DNA of 64,000 bases, taken from positions 50,476 through 114,475 of the forward strand of contig JAIESQ010000028.1 of NCBI GenBank assembly GCA_019745975.1, in the 5' to 3' direction. This stretch comes from Pirellulales bacterium. GTDB taxonomy: Bacteria > Planctomycetota > Planctomycetia > Pirellulales > JAEUIK01. A model generated the notes under the pieces. That model was not told the origin of the DNA, made no database searches, and worked only from the letters and a program-made list of their open reading frames with translations. Both the position numbers and the translations under genes were made by a program. Below, piece by piece: positions 54,376 through 63,683 of this stretch. Position 1 is the stretch's first letter, and each line of letters starts with the position of its first letter.

Positions 54376-55092
54376 TTACGTGCTATCCAGCAACTCCGCG
54401 AGGTGCATCACGCGGAGCGCGCTCCCCTCGCGACGCAGCCGCCCGCCGATGTTCATCAGGCAGCCGGCGTCGGTCGAAACCAGGGCGTCGGCCTGGGTTT
54501 GGGCGATGCAGCGGGTCTTTTCGCTGACGATGGCGGTCGAAATCTCAGGGTACCGCACGGCGAACGACCCGCCAAAGCCGCAGCACTGGTCGATATTGGT
54601 CAGTGGCACGTAGGTCGCCCCGGCGACATGCTGGATGAGTCGCACCGCCTCGTCGCTCTGGCCCAAACCGCGCAGGTGACAGGCGAAGTGGTAGGTGACG
54701 CGCCCCTCGAATCGCGCCCCCACGTCGAGCACCCCCAGCCGGTTGACCATGAAGTCCGACAGTTCGCAGGTGCGCTCGGCCAGCTCGCGGGCGCGCGGCT
54801 CCCACTCGGGATCGCCCGCGAACAGGAGCGGATACTCGACCTTGACCATCGCGGCGCACGAGCCCGAGGGGACAATCACCGGGCGATCTCCGGCAAAGAC
54901 CCGTAGCGTGTATTTGGCCTGCTCGCGGGCCAGATCGTGAAAGCCGCTGTTGAACAACGGCTGGCCGCAGCAGGTTTGGGCCTGGGGAAAGTCGATCTCG
55001 TGCCCCAGCCGGCGCAGCAGGCGCACGGTGGCCTGGCCCGCTTCGGGGCGGAGCACGTCTCCCAGGCAGGTGATCATCAGTGAGAGCTGCAT
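54376..55092 (-). CDS. lutA: LutA-like (Fe-S)-binding protein
   Basis: 238 residues. Two CCG domains: TCCGQPLFNSGFHDLAREQA (Cys41-Cys42-Gly43) and DQCCGFGGSFAVRYPE (about residue 172), plus conserved C-SGSCAAM and CHLRGLG cysteines. This is the LutA subunit of the LutABC lactate oxidase. No LutB or LutC gene lies next to it. The lactate permease at 37379 is 15 kb away, so co-function is possible but not shown by context. Confidence 0.88.
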   Translation of the reverse strand: MQLSLMITCLGDVLRPEAGQATVRLLRRLGHEIDFPQAQTCCGQPLFNSGFHDLAREQAKYTLRVFAGDRPVIVPSGSCAAMVKVEYPLLFAGDPEWEPRARELAERTCELSDFMVNRLGVLDVGARFEGRVTYHFACHLRGLGQSDEAVRLIQHVAGATYVPLTNIDQCCGFGGSFAVRYPEISTAIVSEKTRCIAQTQADALVSTDAGCLMNIGGRLRREGSALRVMHLAELLDST

Positions 55093-55252
55093 GTTCGCTG
55101 GCGGGCTCCAGGCGAATTGTCACGAATCGGGGACTACACAATAGCATTCGGCCGCGCCGCGCGTTATCCATGACGGGCCGGTCGGCGGCGTAAATTGCTC
55201 GTCGCGCCGGCTCTCTGTCGCGCTCATCTCGTAATGCAATCGAGGGAAGATC

Positions 55253-56368
55253 ATGACGAAGAAGTCGCTTGCCATTTGGCTCTCGGGTTTGACCTGCGGT
55301 GTCGTCGCGGCCTTGTTGATCGGGCGGGGGCAGTGGCCGGGCGCGGCGGCTGCCAATGCGGCGGTCGTCGAAGCGCAGACCGCGGCGTCAATAGCGGCTG
55401 CCACGGTTGCCGACGCGAAAGCCTCTGGCTGGCAGCCAGGCAAGGGCTACGGCTGGATCTGGGGGAAAGACGATGAAATCGGCTCGCTCAACGCCAGCAC
55501 GCCCGCCACGCGGCTGGCCGCGCTGTCGCTGGTCAAGGAAGGGCGGGTCTACGATCTCGGCGTAACCTATGGCCGGTCGAGCTACAAATGGCCCGGTCAC
55601 TCGCCGTGCGAAGTGATGACCTTCCGCGGCCCCGAGGGGGTCAAGCGGCAGGATGACAATGTCTTCACGCGCCCCGATGTGAACTCCAGCGGGCAGGCCT
55701 GGCATAGCTGCGCGCTGTTTATCAGCGATAACGTCGGCACGCAGATCGACGGGCTGGGGCACGTCACGGTCGGCGACGACAACCACTGGTACAACGGCTT
55801 CCGCGAAGCCGAATGGGGAGGCAACTTCGGCGTACGCAAGTGCGACGCCACGACGATCCCGCCGATTGTTGCCCGCGGCGTGCTCTTGGACATTGCCGGT
55901 GTGAAAGGGGTTGATGCCCTGCCCAAAAGCTACCCGATCACGCCGATCGACGTCGATCGCGCGCTGGCCGCCCAGAAGGTGGAGCTAAAGCCGGGGGACG
56001 TCGTGCTCTTCCGCACCGGCGTGTTGCGCTACTGGGGCAAGGATGGTAGCGACGCCGGGCTACTGGCCGAGCACGACTCGGCCGGCATCACGCTGGAGAC
56101 GGCCCGCTACATCGTCGAAAAATATGGCGCGATCATGCTGGGGGCCGACACCAGCGGGCTGGAAGTGAACCCCGCCCCGCCGGGGAGCGACACGTTCATC
56201 CCGGTGCATAAGTACCTGATCATCGAACAGGGGATCCACATCGGCGAGTTCCACTTCTTGGAGGAGCTGGCCCGCGACAAGGTGTACGAATTCTGCTACG
56301 TGGCGGCGACGAACAAGATCGCGGGGAGCACGGCCGGCTTTACGCTGCGGCCGCTGGCCCTGCGATAG
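55253..56368 (+). CDS. Exported cyclase-family protein (kynurenine formamidase-like)
   Basis: 371 residues with a membrane-anchored or cleaved signal (about 5-24). The cyclase (PF04199-type) metal motif normally reads HxGTHxDxxxH. Here residues 160-170 are NVGTQIDGLGH, with Asn160 and Gln164 in the positions of two His ligands and Asp166 and His170 kept. Other motifs (PGDVVLFRTGVLRYW, GITLETARYIVEKYGAIMLGADTSG) are typical. The gene is followed by an amidohydrolase gene with its own promoter. Cleavage of an amide or lactone bond is likely. Confidence 0.85.
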   Translation: MTKKSLAIWLSGLTCGVVAALLIGRGQWPGAAAANAAVVEAQTAASIAAATVADAKASGWQPGKGYGWIWGKDDEIGSLNASTPATRLAALSLVKEGRVYDLGVTYGRSSYKWPGHSPCEVMTFRGPEGVKRQDDNVFTRPDVNSSGQAWHSCALFISDNVGTQIDGLGHVTVGDDNHWYNGFREAEWGGNFGVRKCDATTIPPIVARGVLLDIAGVKGVDALPKSYPITPIDVDRALAAQKVELKPGDVVLFRTGVLRYWGKDGSDAGLLAEHDSAGITLETARYIVEKYGAIMLGADTSGLEVNPAPPGSDTFIPVHKYLIIEQGIHIGEFHFLEELARDKVYEFCYVAATNKIAGSTAGFTLRPLALR

Positions 56369-56656
56369 GGCGCAAGAATCGAGACGGTTTCGCTTAAGCC
56401 CAGGGGTCGCACCTGGGCTTTGGCCGCGCTGTCCCGTTTTCGGCGAAATCGAACAAGAAACGCTGCTAGCGCTCGACTGGGCGACAATTGGCAGCCGTTT
56501 CGGCCGGGCCTTATAATCCAGGCGATACGGGGAAGGCGGCCGGGGGGCTGCAAGCTTTTGCGACGCTGGCGATCGATCGTTCGAGACCCTGCGACCACAA
56601 CTCAATAACTTAATCTCTCGTCAACTCATACCGGTTCGAACCGAGGAGTCGATATC
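56369..56656. other. Spacer with hairpin and promoter
   Basis: AAGCCCAGG (56396-56404) pairs with CCTGGGCTT (56412-56420), a weak terminator for the cyclase gene. A good promoter lies at 56488-56517. Confidence 0.6.
56488..56517 (+). promoter_or_regulatory. Sigma70-type promoter for the amidohydrolase gene
   Basis: TTGGCA (56488-56493), 18-base spacer, TATAAT (56512-56517). Match is 5/6 and 6/6, about 140 bases before the start. Confidence 0.65.
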
Positions 56657-58210
56657 ATGTGGATGCCCAAATGGATGCGCGACCGTAAGAAGGGGGTCGA
56701 CTCCCCGATGCCGACCCAGGTGGTCTCGAACGAGGAGTTCATCCCTCGCCCGCAGTCGAAAAAGCAAAAGGCAGTCGAGCAGCTCATTCAGCAGATGGGG
56801 GAGCGCAACGCCAAGCGCTTGGGGATGGATCGCCGCGCGTACATGGCCAGCACGATGGGTCTGGCGACCGCGTTTCTGGCGAACAACGAGGTCTTCGGCA
56901 AGTGCTGGGACGTCTGCCAGGAGGAAGCGGTCGAGCCGGGAGCCTACGAAGACAAATGGCCCAAAAGCAAGTACTTCATCATCGACGTCCAGTCGCACTT
57001 CACGAACGGTTTCGCCCTGAACTTCCGCAGCATGTCGATGCTGAAGAATCAGGAGTTCGTGAAGAACATGGGCTTCAAGATGAGCGACGACCGCAAGGAG
57101 TATGAGTTCCCGAACTTCGTCAAGGAGATGTTCTTCGACAGCGAGTCGGCGATGGTCGTGATTTCGGGCGTGCCGGGAGCCGAGAACCACTTCGACCGCA
57201 AGGGAAACAAGATCGTAGGTCCGCCGCTCGACCCTAAGGTGACCGAGCAGCGCCGCGGCGGCATTCTGCCGAGCTGGCTGATGTCGGTCCGCAAGCGCGA
57301 CATCAACGAAATGGCCGGCAGCCAACGGGCCCTCTGCCAGGGAAACTGCGCCCCCAATCACTATTGGGACAAGAAGACCAACTCGCAGGACAAGGTCGCG
57401 CTGTTCGAGCAAATGGAGCGCGAGGTACGCGACTACGGCATCGATAGCTGGAAGTGGTATTGCCACACCACGTCGCGCCGGGGGTCGGGCGACGGCTTCC
57501 GCATGGACGACGAGAAGATCAGCTACCCGTTCTACGAAAAGTCGAAGGAGCTGGGGCTCAAGATCTTCAGCGTGCACAAAGGCTTTTCGTACCAGTCGAA
57601 GACGCTCGGGCATTTCGCCAATCCGGCCGACGTGGAGAAGGCCGCGCTCGACCATCCGGACCTGACGTTCGTCGTCTATCACTCGGCGCTGCAGCACGCG
57701 CCCAGCGAGCCCGACTTCGAGCTGAAGTTCGATCCGGCGACCGGCGACTTCGCCTGGCACGACGTGCTGATGAAGATCAAGCAGCGCAACCCGCAGCTCA
57801 ATAACGTCTATCCCGAGATCGGCTCGTCGTTCGCCACGCTGGCGGTCGACAACCCGATCGCCTGCCAGCACTTGATCGGCAAGAACATCAAGTACTACGG
57901 CGCCGACCACGTCGTCTGGGGGACCGACTGCTTGTGGTGGGGTTCGCCGCAGTGGGTGATCGACGCCTTCAAGCGGTTCCAGCTCTCCGACGAGATTTGC
58001 GACAAGTTCGGCTATGCCAAGCTGACCGACGACGACAAGGCGGCGATCTTCGGGCTCAATGCCGCGCGGATTTACAACGTCGACGTGAACGCCCAGCGCA
58101 AGAACCTGCCGAAAGACGGGCTCTCGAAATTGCAAGCGGCCTACCAGGCCGGCGGCGGGCAGCGCGACAACGCGGCTTATGGCTGGGTCCGCAACGACGT
58201 GAACGTGTAG
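56657..58210 (+). CDS. Amidohydrolase-2-like protein with twin-arginine-type segment
   Basis: 517 residues. An RR segment ([18 protein letters not shown], about residues 58-75) may be an export signal, although it starts unusually far inside. The amidohydrolase barrel starts with IIDVQSHF, where the first His of the usual HxH metal pair is Gln112 and the second is His114. YHSALQH and [10 protein letters not shown] supply later ligand and Asp positions. The family includes decarboxylases and lactonases. Together with the upstream cyclase, degradation of an aromatic or amide substrate is plausible but unproven. Confidence 0.85.
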   Translation: MWMPKWMRDRKKGVDSPMPTQVVSNEEFIPRPQSKKQKAVEQLIQQMGERNAKRLGMDRRAYMASTMGLATAFLANNEVFGKCWDVCQEEAVEPGAYEDKWPKSKYFIIDVQSHFTNGFALNFRSMSMLKNQEFVKNMGFKMSDDRKEYEFPNFVKEMFFDSESAMVVISGVPGAENHFDRKGNKIVGPPLDPKVTEQRRGGILPSWLMSVRKRDINEMAGSQRALCQGNCAPNHYWDKKTNSQDKVALFEQMEREVRDYGIDSWKWYCHTTSRRGSGDGFRMDDEKISYPFYEKSKELGLKIFSVHKGFSYQSKTLGHFANPADVEKAALDHPDLTFVVYHSALQHAPSEPDFELKFDPATGDFAWHDVLMKIKQRNPQLNNVYPEIGSSFATLAVDNPIACQHLIGKNIKYYGADHVVWGTDCLWWGSPQWVIDAFKRFQLSDEICDKFGYAKLTDDDKAAIFGLNAARIYNVDVNAQRKNLPKDGLSKLQAAYQAGGGQRDNAAYGWVRNDVNV

Positions 58211-58218
58211 CTCGCAAC

Positions 58219-58291
58219 GGGGACGGGAGTCGTTTCCGATCGCAAGGTTGCCAACAACAGTCAACGAAGCACGGAAACGACTCCCGTCCCC
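58219..58291. repeat. 19-base perfect inverted repeat
   Basis: GGGGACGGGAGTCGTTTCC (58219-58237) and GGAAACGACTCCCGTCCCC (58273-58291) are exact inverse complements with a 35-base loop, nine bases after the amidohydrolase stop. Confidence 0.9.
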
Positions 58292-58316
58292 CTCTGGTGC
58301 CGACTCCAAATCTCTC

Positions 58317-58346
58317 AGCCCACCGGTTGCCCCCGGTGGGCTTTTT
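58317..58346 (+). terminator. Strong intrinsic terminator
   Basis: AGCCCACCGG (58317-58326), loop TTGCCC, CCGGTGGGCT (58333-58342), then five T (58342-58346). A perfect 10-base stem. Confidence 0.9.
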
Positions 58347-58523
58347 GCTGCGCGAGGCGGAGACTATGAGTTGGGTGGCACGGACCGTGTCGCGCAGCGA
58401 CAAGAGGGCTGTGTGTTGCGAAGTCGCTCGTGAGGGCCTAGTTTCCACAATTGCCTCTTGTGCCTGCGGCACCCTGATGGGATCAGGGCCACCCCGAGTG
58501 AAGGTCTTTTGCCGATAGCTCGC

Positions 58524-58529
58524 TATAAT
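58524..58529 (+). promoter_or_regulatory. TATAAT just before the hexahaem cytochrome start
   Basis: The hexamer ends six bases before the ATG at 58536. If it is a -10 box, transcription would begin at or next to the start codon. No clear -35 box is seen. Confidence 0.35.
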
Positions 58530-58535
58530 CCCGGC

Positions 58536-59639
58536 ATGTTCTGCGCTCGATCTTGCTGCCTGCGCCGCGCCTTGCTTGGCTGCTGGTGCGCGCTGGCTGT
58601 CAGTGGCGCGATTGTTTTGTTCTCCTCTAGCGCGCGCTTTCAATCCGCGCGGGCGGAGCCAGCCGCGACGGGTGCAACTGGGGCCGCCGACCGCGCGCGG
58701 GTTGATCCGGCGGCTTGGGGCGACGATCACGTCGGCCAGGAAGTGCCTGAGTATGTCGACATCGGCGAGTGTCTGTTCTGTCATCGCAAGGATGTCGGCG
58801 GCAGTTGGGATCGCAACCGCCATAGCCGGACGATTCACGATGCCCCGGCCGGCGACCCGGCGATGAAGGCACTGGCGGCCGATCCGGCGGGCAAATCGCT
58901 CGTCGGCGAAGTGCAACTCTTGCTCGGTGGCCGGCAAGCCACGCGCTTTGTGCGCCGCGCTGAACAGTTCGGCCATGCCGATCTGCTTTCGGCGATGGCG
59001 GTGCCGGCCGAGCGCGGCAATCGATTTCGCATCGTACACCCGCGAATTGCCGACGTCGCCGACAAGCCGGCTGCCAATGCCAAGCCGCACTGGGATCACG
59101 AGCGGTTCGCCAACCGCTGTGCCGGCTGCCACGCCACGGCGGTCGATCCCGAAACGCGGAACTTCGCAACCGTGTCGTTGGATTGCTGCGCCTGTCACGG
59201 CGACGGGCCGCTCGAGCACTCAAACGAGCCCGAGCTGATGCCTTTGGCCAAAACGCGCAAGGATTCGCCGCAAGTGGTGATCTCGATCTGCGCGAGCTGC
59301 CACATCCGCTTCGGCGAGTCGAAAGCGACCGGCCGCCCGTACGCGACGAACTTCGTGGCTGGCGACAATCTGTTCCGCGACTTCCGCTGGGATTGGGCCT
59401 TGGCCGACGACGCGGCGATCAACCCCGGCGACCGCCACGTGCTCGATCTGGTGCGCGAGGTGGCGCTATTTGGCAACGGCGACATGACGTGCCTGAGCTG
59501 CCACGAAGTGCACCCCGGCACGTCGCTGGCGCATCGCAAGCTGCCGCGCACGGCCTACTGTGCACACTGCCATGAGCCCGGCAAGCCGCTCACCGAGCAC
59601 AAGCGGTACGTTGTGCACAGCAAGTTGTGCGAGTATTGA
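58536..59639 (+). CDS. Hexahaem cytochrome c
   Basis: 367 residues with a signal segment (about 10-30). Six CXXCH sites: Cys79 (CLFCH), Cys195 (CAGCH), Cys217 (CCACH), Cys252 (CASCH), Cys319 (CLSCH) and Cys342 (CAHCH). The order and the HP/HG flanks resemble cytochrome c-554-type or doubled-CXXCH electron carriers. A second set of histidines (NRHSRTIHD, HWDHERFA) may be axial ligands. It stands alone and follows a strong terminator. Redox partner unknown. Confidence 0.88.
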   Translation: MFCARSCCLRRALLGCWCALAVSGAIVLFSSSARFQSARAEPAATGATGAADRARVDPAAWGDDHVGQEVPEYVDIGECLFCHRKDVGGSWDRNRHSRTIHDAPAGDPAMKALAADPAGKSLVGEVQLLLGGRQATRFVRRAEQFGHADLLSAMAVPAERGNRFRIVHPRIADVADKPAANAKPHWDHERFANRCAGCHATAVDPETRNFATVSLDCCACHGDGPLEHSNEPELMPLAKTRKDSPQVVISICASCHIRFGESKATGRPYATNFVAGDNLFRDFRWDWALADDAAINPGDRHVLDLVREVALFGNGDMTCLSCHEVHPGTSLAHRKLPRTAYCAHCHEPGKPLTEHKRYVVHSKLCEY

Positions 59640-59969
59640 GGTAGTGGCTAGACGATTTATGTCGTCAGCACTGCGCGCTCGTATACGTGTGCCACTGCTT
59701 GCCGGACACTCGAGGGCGAAGCCAACAACAACGCAGCACCGGCAAGCAGTGCCAAAGTCTCGCGCGCGAAGTGACACTGCTTGTTCGTCGGCGGATCGCG
59801 TCGAAGCGATTTGCGCCGCAGCGGCCGACTTCCAAGCAGTGGCACACCCGGCGGCGACTGAGCTTTTGGACATCGGTGATGGAAACCGCGCGGGCCGAGC
59901 GTTAAGCTATTGGCATACGGAAGTCGCAGTTTCAGGCGACTCTGCCCTACCCAGTTAAGGACCGGAATC
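59640..59969. repeat. Spacer filled by a palindromic element
   Basis: Holds copy E of the GTGCCACTGCT family (59687-59847). No gene seen before the FloA start. Confidence 0.6.
59687..59847. repeat. GTGCCACTGCT-family element, copy E
   Basis: Outer arms GTGTGCCACTGCTT (59687-59700) and AAGCAGTGGCACAC (59834-59847) are perfect inverse complements. Inside, CACTGCTTGCCGG (59693-59705) pairs with CCGGCAAGCAGTG (59739-59751), 13 of 13. A second arm CACTGCTTG starts at 59775. Confidence 0.85.
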
Positions 59970-60968
59970 TTGTTCGCACTGCCGCTGGCCGCGATTTCGC
60001 CCACTTTCGTCCTGATTCTGCTATTGCTGTTGCTCTTCGGCGGCGTGTTTGGGCTGCTGCTGCTGATTTACTTTCCAATCTGGTTTCAGGCGTACATGTC
60101 AAACGCCAAGATCAGCGCTTGGAGCCTGATCGGCATGAGCCTGCGGCAGGTCAACGCCCGCGTCATCGTGCAATCGAAGATCATGGCCATGCAGGCCGGG
60201 CTGGCGAGCGATCCGCAAGCGGGCATTACCACGCGGCGGCTTGAAGCCCATTACCTGGCGGGCGGCAACGTGCCGCGGGTGATCACCGCGCTGATCGCGG
60301 CCCATCGCGCCGACATCGACCTCGACTTCGACCGTGCCGCGGCGATCGACCTGGCGGGCCGCGACGTGCTCGACGCCGTGCAGACGAGCGTCAGCCCCAA
60401 GGTCATCGACTGCCCCGATCCGCGCAAGAGCGAACGAGCGCTGAGCGCCATCGCGCTCAACGGCGTCGAACTCAAGGTGCGGGCCCGCGTCACCGTGCGC
60501 ACCAACATCGCGCAGTTGATCGGTGGTGCGACCGAAGACACGATCATCGCCCGCGTCGGCGAAGGGATCATCACGGCCATTGGCTCATCGAAAACGCATC
60601 TCGAAGTGATGGAGCATCCCGATCGCATCTCGAAGGCGGTGCTGGCTCGCGGGCTCGACGCCCAGACTGCTTTCGAAATCGTGTCGATCGACATTGCCGA
60701 CATCGACGTCGGCGAGAACATCGGCGCCCGCTTGCAGGCCGACCAGGCCGAAGCCGATATGCGCGTGGCGCGGGCCAAGGCCGAGGAGCGCCGCGCCAAC
60801 GCCATCGCCCGCGAGCAGGAAATGAAGGCCGAAGTCACCGAGAATCGCGCGGGGCTGTTGCTTTCCGAGGCCGAAGTTCCCAAGGCAATGGCCACCGCGT
60901 TTCGCCGTGGGCATCTCACGGCCGAATCGCTGGTCACGCGCGAGCGTGGCAATGGGGCGGGCAAGTAG
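59970..60968 (+). CDS. floA: Flotillin-like protein FloA
   Basis: 332 residues from a TTG at 59970, with AAGGA nine bases upstream; the Bacillus protein has 331 residues. One hydrophobic hairpin (about 10-35) anchors it to the membrane. [41 protein letters not shown] and the helical end [26 protein letters not shown] match the FloA/YqfA family. It scaffolds functional membrane microdomains. The palindrome E sits directly before it. Confidence 0.92.
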   Translation: MFALPLAAISPTFVLILLLLLLFGGVFGLLLLIYFPIWFQAYMSNAKISAWSLIGMSLRQVNARVIVQSKIMAMQAGLASDPQAGITTRRLEAHYLAGGNVPRVITALIAAHRADIDLDFDRAAAIDLAGRDVLDAVQTSVSPKVIDCPDPRKSERALSAIALNGVELKVRARVTVRTNIAQLIGGATEDTIIARVGEGIITAIGSSKTHLEVMEHPDRISKAVLARGLDAQTAFEIVSIDIADIDVGENIGARLQADQAEADMRVARAKAEERRANAIAREQEMKAEVTENRAGLLLSEAEVPKAMATAFRRGHLTAESLVTRERGNGAGK

Positions 60969-60982
60969 TTGTCAGCCAAATC

Positions 60983-61082
60983 GTAGGGTGCGTGCAACCG
61001 TGCGTGCAACGCACCACTCGTGCGCAATGAGCCCGCTTATCAGCAGCGATCTCTCTTGAGCGGTGTGCTGCGCACACCCTAC
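60983..61082. repeat. GTAGGGTG inverted repeat with GGTGTGCTGCGCACACC core
   Basis: GTAGGGTG (60983-60990) and CACCCTAC (61075-61082) are inverse complements around a GGTGTGCTGCGCACACC hairpin. The same core occurs at 31881. Confidence 0.6.
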
Positions 61083-61098
61083 CGCGTAGAATGCCGGC

Positions 61099-62274
61099 AT
61101 GTCCGCGTCCCCGCGCATCTATCTCGATAACGCCGCCACGAGTTGGCCCAAGCCCGAGGCGGTCTACGCGGCCGTCGATCGCTACCAGCGGGAACTCGGC
61201 GCGCCGGCCGGGCGGGGCGCGTACTCCGAAGCGCTTGAGGTCGAGCGGCGATTGGCGGCGCTGCGAGCGGCCATCGCCCGGTTGATCGGCGCGCAGCACG
61301 GACGACAAATCGTCTTCACCTCCAATTGCACGGCTGCCCTCAACCTGGCGATTCACGGACTGCTGCGCCCCGGCGATCGCGTCGTCACTACGCAGGTCGA
61401 GCACAATTCGGTGTTGCGTCCGCTGGGGCAACTCGAGGACGACGGCGCGATCGAAGTCGAGCGCGTGGGGTGCGATCGATCGGGCGTCGTCGATCCGGAC
61501 GACATCGCCCGCGCTCTCGACAAGCGCACGCGACTGGTGGTGGTGAGTCACGCGTCGAATGTGACGGGGGCGATTCAGCCAGTGGCTGAGATCGCGCGCT
61601 TGGCGCACGAACACGGGGCCCTGGTGCTCGTCGATGCCGCGCAAACCACGGGGCACTTGAGTGTCGACGTCGGCAGCCTGGGAGCCGATCTGCTGGCCAG
61701 CGCCGGCCACAAGGGGTTGCTTGGTCCGTTGGGGACCGGATTCTTGTACATCGCTCGCGGGCTCGAAGCCCAGATCCGCTCGCTCCAGCAGGGTGGGACC
61801 GGCACGGTTAGCTTTCAGGATCGCCAGCCCGACACGCTCCCCGACAAGTATGAGTCGGGCAATCTGAACGTGCCGGGGCTGGTCGGTTTGTTGGCGGGGC
61901 TCGAATATGTGACCGAGCGCGGCATCGACGATGTTGCCGCTCATGAGCGGGGATTGATTGGCCGCTTGCGTGCGGCCTTGGCCGATGTGCCCGGCCTGCG
62001 GTTGTTCGGGCCAACGTCGGCCGAACAGACGGTCGGTGTGCTCAGCGTGGCGCTTGGCGATTTTGATCCGCAGGAAGCGGCGGCCCTGCTCGACACGACG
62101 CACCGTATTCAGACGAGGGCGGGCCTGCACTGCGCGCCTTTGATGCACCGCGCGCTCGGCACTTTCGATGCCGGCGGCACGTTGCGGTTCAGCGTTGGCC
62201 CATTCAACACCGTGGACCAGATTGATACGGCGGTCGGCGCCATGCGAGAGTTGGCGGCCGCCACGCTGGCCTAG
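61099..62274 (+). CDS. SufS/Csd-like cysteine desulfurase
   Basis: 391 residues, class V aminotransferase fold. N-terminal IYLDNAATSWPKPEAV, PLP-binding Lys205 (SAGHKGLLGPLGTGF), and the active Cys345 in LHCAPLMH are present. The length and motif order fit the group I/II boundary; it is the usual persulfide donor for Fe-S clusters or other sulfur transfer. No SufBCD genes are adjacent. A selenocysteine lyase or aminotransferase role is an alternative. Confidence 0.88.
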   Translation: MSASPRIYLDNAATSWPKPEAVYAAVDRYQRELGAPAGRGAYSEALEVERRLAALRAAIARLIGAQHGRQIVFTSNCTAALNLAIHGLLRPGDRVVTTQVEHNSVLRPLGQLEDDGAIEVERVGCDRSGVVDPDDIARALDKRTRLVVVSHASNVTGAIQPVAEIARLAHEHGALVLVDAAQTTGHLSVDVGSLGADLLASAGHKGLLGPLGTGFLYIARGLEAQIRSLQQGGTGTVSFQDRQPDTLPDKYESGNLNVPGLVGLLAGLEYVTERGIDDVAAHERGLIGRLRAALADVPGLRLFGPTSAEQTVGVLSVALGDFDPQEAAALLDTTHRIQTRAGLHCAPLMHRALGTFDAGGTLRFSVGPFNTVDQIDTAVGAMRELAAATLA

Positions 62275-62364
62275 AGAGAACACACAACCGATCGAGCGCC
62301 GCGTCCCCCTGGCCGGCGCCCTCCGGACCTCAGTTAATCGTACACCTATGATGTGGAGAATCAC

Positions 62365-63576
62365 GTGACCTTCGATTTGCACGAGCTCACCCGTAGCTTG
62401 CACGTCAAGAACAAATCGAAAATCGTGCTGTTGGTCGCCGACGGACTCGGCGGGCTGCCGCTCGAACCCGGCGGCAGAACCGAATTGGAAACCGCCCGCA
62501 CGCCAAACCTCGACCAGCTCGTGCAATCGGGCATCTGCGGCGGGCTGATCCCCGTCGTGCCAGGCATCACGCCGGGGAGTGGGCCAGGGCACTTGGGACT
62601 GTTTGGCTACGATCCCTTGAAGTATCGCATTGGCCGCGGCGCGCTCGAGGCGACCGGCATCGGCTTCGAGCTCGGGCCCGACGACGTGGCCGCGCGCGGC
62701 AACTACTGCACGCTCGACGCAGCCGGCAACATCAGCGATCGCCGCGCGGGACGGATCGCCAGCGAAGAGAGCGCACCGTTGGCCGCGCGGCTGCGGCAAA
62801 TCAAGCTGCCGGGAGCCGAGCTGTTCGTCGAACCGGTCAAGGAACACCGCTTCGTCGTCGTGTTCCGCGCCGCGGGGCTCGGCGGGGCCGTCGACGATAC
62901 CGATCCGCAGGCCACGGGCGTGCCACCGCTTGCACCCGTCGGGCAGGACGACGCCAGCCGCCGCACCGCCGAGCTCGCGCGGCAATTCGTCGCCGAAGCC
63001 AACAAGCTGCTGGCCGGCGAAAAGAAGGCCAACGGCCTGACCTTGCGCGGCTTCGCTCCCCGGCCGCACCTGCCCACGTACGAAGAGGTCTACGGACTGC
63101 GGGCCGCCGCGATCGCCGTTTACCCGATGTACAAGGGGCTCGCCCGGCTCGTCGGCATGCAGATCGTAGGCAAAGCGCAAGCGCTGGCCGAACAGATGCA
63201 GGTGCTGGCGGCGGAGTGGAACAACTTCGACTTCTTCTTCATGCACTTCAAATACACCGACAGCACGGGCGAAGATGGCAACTTCGCCGCGAAGGTCGTG
63301 CGGATCGAGGAGCTCGACGCGGCGATCCCCAGCATCACGGCGCTAGGGCCCACGGTGCTGATCGTCACGGGGGATCACAGCACGCCGAGCAAACTGCGCT
63401 CGCATAGCTGGCATCCCGTGCCGGTCGTGCTCAACAGTGCCGTCTGTCGGACCGACGGCTGCCAGAAGTTCGGCGAAGCCGAATGCCGGCGCGGCGGTCT
63501 CGGGCAAATGGAATCGAAGCACTTGATGACGCTGGCCCTGGCGAACGCCGGACGACTGGAGAAGTTTGGCGCGTGA
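62365..63576 (+). CDS. apgM: 2,3-bisphosphoglycerate-independent phosphoglycerate mutase, archaeal type
   Basis: 403 residues from the GTG at 62365, which has GGAG six bases upstream; a GTG at 62353 is the alternative. KIVLLVADGLGGLPLEPGG and ARTPNLDQLVQSG begin the alkaline-phosphatase-like fold. The catalytic Ser is in GSGPGHLGLFGYDP, and the metal ligands lie in HFKYTDSTGEDGN, VTGDHSTPSKLRSHSWHPVP. It interconverts 3- and 2-phosphoglycerate in glycolysis. Confidence 0.93.
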   Translation: MTFDLHELTRSLHVKNKSKIVLLVADGLGGLPLEPGGRTELETARTPNLDQLVQSGICGGLIPVVPGITPGSGPGHLGLFGYDPLKYRIGRGALEATGIGFELGPDDVAARGNYCTLDAAGNISDRRAGRIASEESAPLAARLRQIKLPGAELFVEPVKEHRFVVVFRAAGLGGAVDDTDPQATGVPPLAPVGQDDASRRTAELARQFVAEANKLLAGEKKANGLTLRGFAPRPHLPTYEEVYGLRAAAIAVYPMYKGLARLVGMQIVGKAQALAEQMQVLAAEWNNFDFFFMHFKYTDSTGEDGNFAAKVVRIEELDAAIPSITALGPTVLIVTGDHSTPSKLRSHSWHPVPVVLNSAVCRTDGCQKFGEAECRRGGLGQMESKHLMTLALANAGRLEKFGA

Positions 63577-63610
63577 GCTGATGGAACGCCAGCGGGGACG
63601 GCAATCGCTG

Positions 63611-63641
63611 GGGTGCCATGCCCACGCTCGCCGTGGGCATG
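63611..63641 (+). repeat. CATGCCCACG-family palindrome, copy 2
   Basis: CATGCCCACG (63617-63626) pairs with CGTGGGCATG (63632-63641), loop CTCGC. GGGTGC precedes it. Confidence 0.75.
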
Positions 63642-63683
63642 CTGAACTTCGGACGACGAGTGCTAGTTCGAGGGGTGATCGTC

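Noticed and set aside
56621..58309. 562-codon open frame on the minus strand
   Set aside because: Antisense to the amidohydrolase gene; no recognisable domain.
60934..63246. 770-codon open frame on the minus strand
   Set aside because: Runs opposite the desulfurase and apgM genes; no motifs, typical of GC-rich antisense frames.
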